Assembly: GCA_946631535.1 (NCBI GenBank)
Contig: CAMPAF010000197.1
Location: forward strand, 1-5,791
From: an uncultured Verrucomicrobiota bacterium
GTDB lineage: Bacteria; Verrucomicrobiota; Kiritimatiellia; RFP12; UBA1067
Length of the DNA stretch: 5,791 nucleotides
Direction: 5' to 3'
The notes below the pieces were generated by a model. The model saw only the letters and a list, made by a program, of their open reading frames with translations, made no database searches and had not been told where the DNA came from. Of this stretch, positions 4,971 through 5,791 are shown in pieces (positions within the stretch are counted from its first letter, which is position 1; each line of letters starts with the position of its first letter). The position numbers and the translations under genes are program-made.

Positions 4971-5791
4971 TCCGATTCGCTCTTGGCCTTGTAGAGGGTG
5001 CGGACCTCGTCGACCACGAGCTTCGGGCGGCGGTATAGGTCGTAGAGTCCGCCCGTGTTCACGCCGTAGGAACGGTTGCGCGCGCCACGCGTGCGCGTGT
5101 AGGTCTTGCAGTCCGTGAACTGCCAGATGGCGACGCCGGCGATGTCCTTCATCGCGAACATCTCCTCCAGCATGATCCGCTCGTACTCGGCCTGATGGTC
5201 CTCGGTGTACTGCGCCTTGCCGCGCGGGTCGCGCACGCCGTAGTCCGCCTTCACTCCCGTCTCGCTCACGATGATTGGACGGTTGTCCTTGTAGCGGTTG
5301 CGGAAGTAGGCCACGATCTCCTCGTGGCACGCGCGGATGTTGCGGCGCATCTCCTCCGCCGAGCCGTTGTCCATCTCCCACGAATACCAGCACGGATAGG
5401 TGTTGTAGGCGATGATGTCCGTGTTCACGTGGCAGATGTCCTTCAGGTTGCGGTGGCAGGCGAAAGTGACGAGGTGTCCGGAGTCCTCGGCTCGGATCGT
5501 GTCGATGAGACGGTCTACGAGCGTCTTGCACACCGGCTGGTCTGAGTCCGGCTCGTTCAGGAACGCGCTCACGATCACGCACGGGTGGTTGATGGAGTTG
5601 CGCACCATGAGGCGCGTCTCCTCCTCCTGCAGGCCGCAGAACTCAGGATCCTTCAGCTGCTTGGGCTTGTTGCCCCAGCCCAGCGACTCCTCCCACACAA
5701 GCACTCCCAGCTCGTCGCAGAGGTCGAGGAACGCCTCGCACTGCGCGTAGTGGCTGCCGCGGATGAAGTTGCCGCCCAGGTCCTTGAGGTT
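4967..5791 (-). CDS. Glycoside hydrolase family 2 (beta-galactosidase/glucuronidase-like), C-terminal part
   Basis: The gene enters from the right edge in frame at 5791; the last 274 codons are visible, covering most of the GH2 catalytic barrel. Seen in order (numbered from the edge): NFIRGSHYAQ (8-17), the strand LVWEE (31-35), the acid/base Glu80 in FLNEPDSDQ (bases 5554-5552), AYNTYPCWY (128-136), the nucleophile Glu177 in IIVSETG (5263-5261), AGVAIWQFTD (218-227) and a closing GGLYDLYRRPK (247-257). Retaining GH2 enzymes remove terminal beta-linked sugars. True beta-glucuronidases carry an N-x-K motif just before this last segment; here the aligned stretch is Asn-Thr-Gly (245-247), so a uronic acid substrate is unlikely. 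The protein ends shortly after the barrel, with no added C-terminal domain. The signal peptide, if any, lies outside the window. Its TAA (4969-4967) overlaps the TAG of the convergent gene. Confidence 0.88.
   Translation of the reverse strand, partial: NLKDLGGNFIRGSHYAQCEAFLDLCDELGVLVWEESLGWGNKPKQLKDPEFCGLQEEETRLMVRNSINHPCVIVSAFLNEPDSDQPVCKTLVDRLIDTIRAEDSGHLVTFACHRNLKDICHVNTDIIAYNTYPCWYSWEMDNGSAEEMRRNIRACHEEIVAYFRNRYKDNRPIIVSETGVKADYGVRDPRGKAQYTEDHQAEYERIMLEEMFAMKDIAGVAIWQFTDCKTYTRTRGARNRSYGVNTGGLYDLYRRPKLVVDEVRTLYKAKSESD

Noticed and set aside
2372..5038. An open plus-strand frame of 888 codons, longer than the hydrolase gene it covers.
   Set aside because: It is extremely arginine-rich and low-complexity, begins with TTG without a ribosome site, and has no domain or signal peptide. 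It is the usual shadow frame of a GC-rich gene; the 2391 frame has recognisable domains throughout.
4659..5582. A 307-codon open frame on the minus strand overlapping the ends of both convergent genes.
   Set aside because: The protein is arginine- and proline-rich with no recognisable motif, while the overlapping frame ending at 4967 has the full GH2 motif series.

Overview
The window is a GC-rich piece of a bacterial chromosome from a carbohydrate-degrading lifestyle. Secreted glycoside hydrolases, strong GGAGG-type ribosome binding sites and a large hydrolase of a type common in the Planctomycetes-Verrucomicrobia-Lentisphaerota-Kiritimatiellota group suggest a PVC-superphylum organism, perhaps gut or rumen associated. 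This is inference from gene content; there is no marker gene in the window.

Layout. On the minus strand, reading right to left from about 2320: a broken secreted SGNH-like esterase gene (2319-1717), an AT-rich control region (1596-1716), a Fic-family protein AMP-transferase with a C-terminal winged helix (1595-552), and the 5' part of a secreted clan GH-A glycoside hydrolase (496 to beyond base 1). On the plus strand, an 859-residue secreted multidomain hydrolase (2391-4970) is transcribed divergently from the broken esterase. It meets, tail to tail with overlapping stop codons, the 3' part of a GH2 glycosidase on the minus strand (5791-4967).

How it fits together. Three of the five genes are glycosidases or glycosidase-like, and the broken one looks like a carbohydrate esterase, so this is a glycan-breakdown neighbourhood. 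The fic gene is the outsider: its base composition is visibly lower in GC and it carries its own control region. That region has five copies of a TGCAGA core in alternating orientation, laid over a good sigma-70-type promoter, and suggests autoregulation by the Fic protein's winged helix.

Most interesting points: (1) the five-site operator array in front of fic; (2) a mirror-image pair of extended -10 promoters between 2337 and 2383, the plus-strand one so close to the start codon that the big hydrolase mRNA should be leaderless; (3) a carbohydrate-binding-like module apparently inserted inside the catalytic barrel region of the big hydrolase; (4) two frameshifts plus an apparent internal loss in the esterase gene; (5) loss of the glucuronidase NxK signature in the GH2 enzyme. 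I see no CRISPR array, tRNA, rRNA, insertion sequence or attachment site. There is no gene-free stretch over 300 bases.
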